The notes under the pieces are model-generated. The model saw only the letters and a program-made list of their open reading frames with translations, made no database searches and was not told where the DNA came from. Shown here in pieces: positions 50,664-51,688 of a stretch of 51,688 nt of DNA (positions are counted from its first letter, which is position 1; every line of letters starts with the position of its first letter). The translations under genes and the position numbers were made by a program. Source of the stretch: a bacterium (GTDB lineage Bacteria; SZUA-79; Acidulodesulfobacterales; Acidulodesulfobacteraceae); contig JAJYQZ010000217.1 of assembly GCA_021794335.1 (NCBI GenBank), forward strand, positions 1 to 51,688. The letters are read 5' to 3'.

Positions 50664-51688
50664 TTATGCGGCTATTTGCGTTTTGGTTATCCTTAAAGCT
50701 ATAAACTCGCCCGTATCTTTTTTGCCGACGTAAATAACGTTGCCGTCGTTGATACGGCATTCGGCGAATTTATTGCCTGTTTTTTTGCTTACTTTCCAAA
50801 CATATTTTCCCGCATAAAATTTACTCATGTCGTTTGGTTTTCCTGACACCTTGTAAACCTTGCCGTTCTTCATCAAATACATCTGATTGTTTACGGTAAA
50901 GCTCGCCGCTTTGTCATGATACAGCTTAACGGTCGAAACGACGGTATAAACAAACCTTTCCTTGCCGCCTTTGTTAGATTTAATCTCATGGACGGTTTCG
51001 GTTTTAACGGTTTGCGTCGCCGTTTCTTCTTTAACCGGATTTGCTTCGATTTCTATAAAGTCGTCGGATTCTACGTCGTTTTGCATTTTGTTTTTCCATA
51101 ACGCTTCTAAAGATCCTATAATGGCTTTATCGTCGTTAAGGCTTTCGGCAAGCTGTTTAATAAACGACTTTTCTTCCACGGCTGATAGTTCTTCGAGTCC
51201 GCCTTCCGGCAATTCTCCTTCGAATATCTGAGAGCTTACCATTTTGTCCGCTATCAAACGCATCGCCGTTTCCTGAATGGTCGCCTGATTGGTCAAAAAA
51301 TGAACCTCTACCGGTTGAGTCTGTCCGATTCTCCAGCTTCTGCGGCTCGCCTGTCTTAATAAATAAACCGAATAGCTCGTCTGGTAAAAGACGATAGTCG
51401 GAAAATCATACAGGTCTAATCCGGTGGAAACCAATCTCGGATTGCAAATTAATACATCGGCGCCTTTAGTGTTATCCGTAATCCACTGCTCTCTTTTTTC
51501 GGGCTTTACTTTAGCCGGCAACACAACCGCCGTATAACCGTATTCTTCCAATTTAGATTTAATTCTCGGTTGCAGGTCTCTAATATTGGTAAATTCGCAA
51601 TATACGAGAACCTTTCGGCCTTTTGCTTTATTATCAGAAACGAGTTCGACGAGTTTAGCTTCTTTATTCGTTTCGATATCTAAAGGTA
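50664..51688 (-). CDS. SNF2-type helicase, C-terminal part, cut by window edge
   Basis: The frame is open to base 51688, giving about 341 visible residues; an internal TTG at 51551 is not the start. Helicase C-terminal motifs: VLVYCEFTN, LICNPRLVSTGLDLYDF (motif V) and LRQASRRSWRIGQTQPVEV (motif VI, SNF2-type Q-x-x-GRxxRIGQ). After it come an acidic linker and a C-terminal module with YAGKYVWKVSKKTGNKFAEC. Translocates on double-stranded DNA; role in the element unknown. Confidence 0.85.
   Translation of the reverse strand, partial: PLDIETNKEAKLVELVSDNKAKGRKVLVYCEFTNIRDLQPRIKSKLEEYGYTAVVLPAKVKPEKREQWITDNTKGADVLICNPRLVSTGLDLYDFPTIVFYQTSYSVYLLRQASRRSWRIGQTQPVEVHFLTNQATIQETAMRLIADKMVSSQIFEGELPEGGLEELSAVEEKSFIKQLAESLNDDKAIIGSLEALWKNKMQNDVESDDFIEIEANPVKEETATQTVKTETVHEIKSNKGGKERFVYTVVSTVKLYHDKAASFTVNNQMYLMKNGKVYKVSGKPNDMSKFYAGKYVWKVSKKTGNKFAECRINDGNVIYVGKKDTGEFIALRITKTQIAA

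Overview
The window is AT-rich bacterial DNA. It has AGGAGG-type ribosome sites, frequent TTG and GTG starts, and many exported or outer-membrane-linked proteins, so the host is almost certainly a Gram-negative (diderm) bacterium. Species cannot be fixed from the sequence alone; an uncultured low-GC proteobacterium-like lineage is my guess only.

Layout. (1) 1-4213 looks chromosomal: a flavin-binding oxidase family protein cut by the window edge, an O-methyltransferase, a cupin, a DsrE-like protein, a second SAM methyltransferase, and a divergent LysR regulator followed by the orphan C-terminus of a second LysR. (2) 4214-4764 is non-coding with inverted repeats and is a candidate element boundary or oriT region. 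(3) 4765-23709 is a long plus-strand conjugation operon for an F-type (SXT/R27-like) type IV secretion system: candidate pilin, TraL, TraE, TraK, TraB, a small lipoprotein, TraV, TraC, TrbI, an HD-GYP protein, a TrhF-type peptidase, TraW, a DsbC-like thiol protein, TraU and two TraN-like giant Cys-rich proteins, the second carrying a C-type lectin domain. Between traW and the DsbC-like gene lies a 2.8 kb cargo patch (15004-17791) of different composition: a broken GNAT gene, gene remnants, a putative immunity/toxin pair with 33-bp repeats, and an IS200/IS605 remnant. (4) 23797-42519 is accessory: a zinc peptidase, a small tyrosine recombinase beside a large inverted repeat, a solo TnpB element, small membrane proteins, and a probable defence island (DUF262/DUF1524 protein, fused double adenine methyltransferase plus candidate restriction nuclease, nucleoside-deoxyribosyltransferase-like protein, HNH protein). 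(5) 42536-51688 is a minus-strand block of transfer and DNA-processing genes: SNF2-like helicase (cut by the edge), NusA-like protein, TraD coupling protein with an intein, HD protein, lytic transglycosylase, RusA-like nuclease, a tRNA with CAT anticodon, a DUF1286/YdjM-like membrane protein and topoisomerase I.

Blocks 3 and 5 appear to belong to one integrative or plasmid element: together they supply most of a conjugation machine, and two nearly identical promoters (32 of 35 bases), one in each block, suggest joint control. TraF, TraH, TraG, TrbC and a recognisable relaxase catalytic motif are not seen in the window, so the machine is incomplete here.

Most notable: a class 3 mini-intein in the Walker A loop of TraD, a NusA-like protein encoded upstream of traD, a complete EPN/WND C-type lectin domain in TraN, an HD-GYP protein inside the T4SS operon, and a SitA6/DUF2380-like toxin whose C-terminus is built of perfect 11-residue repeats.
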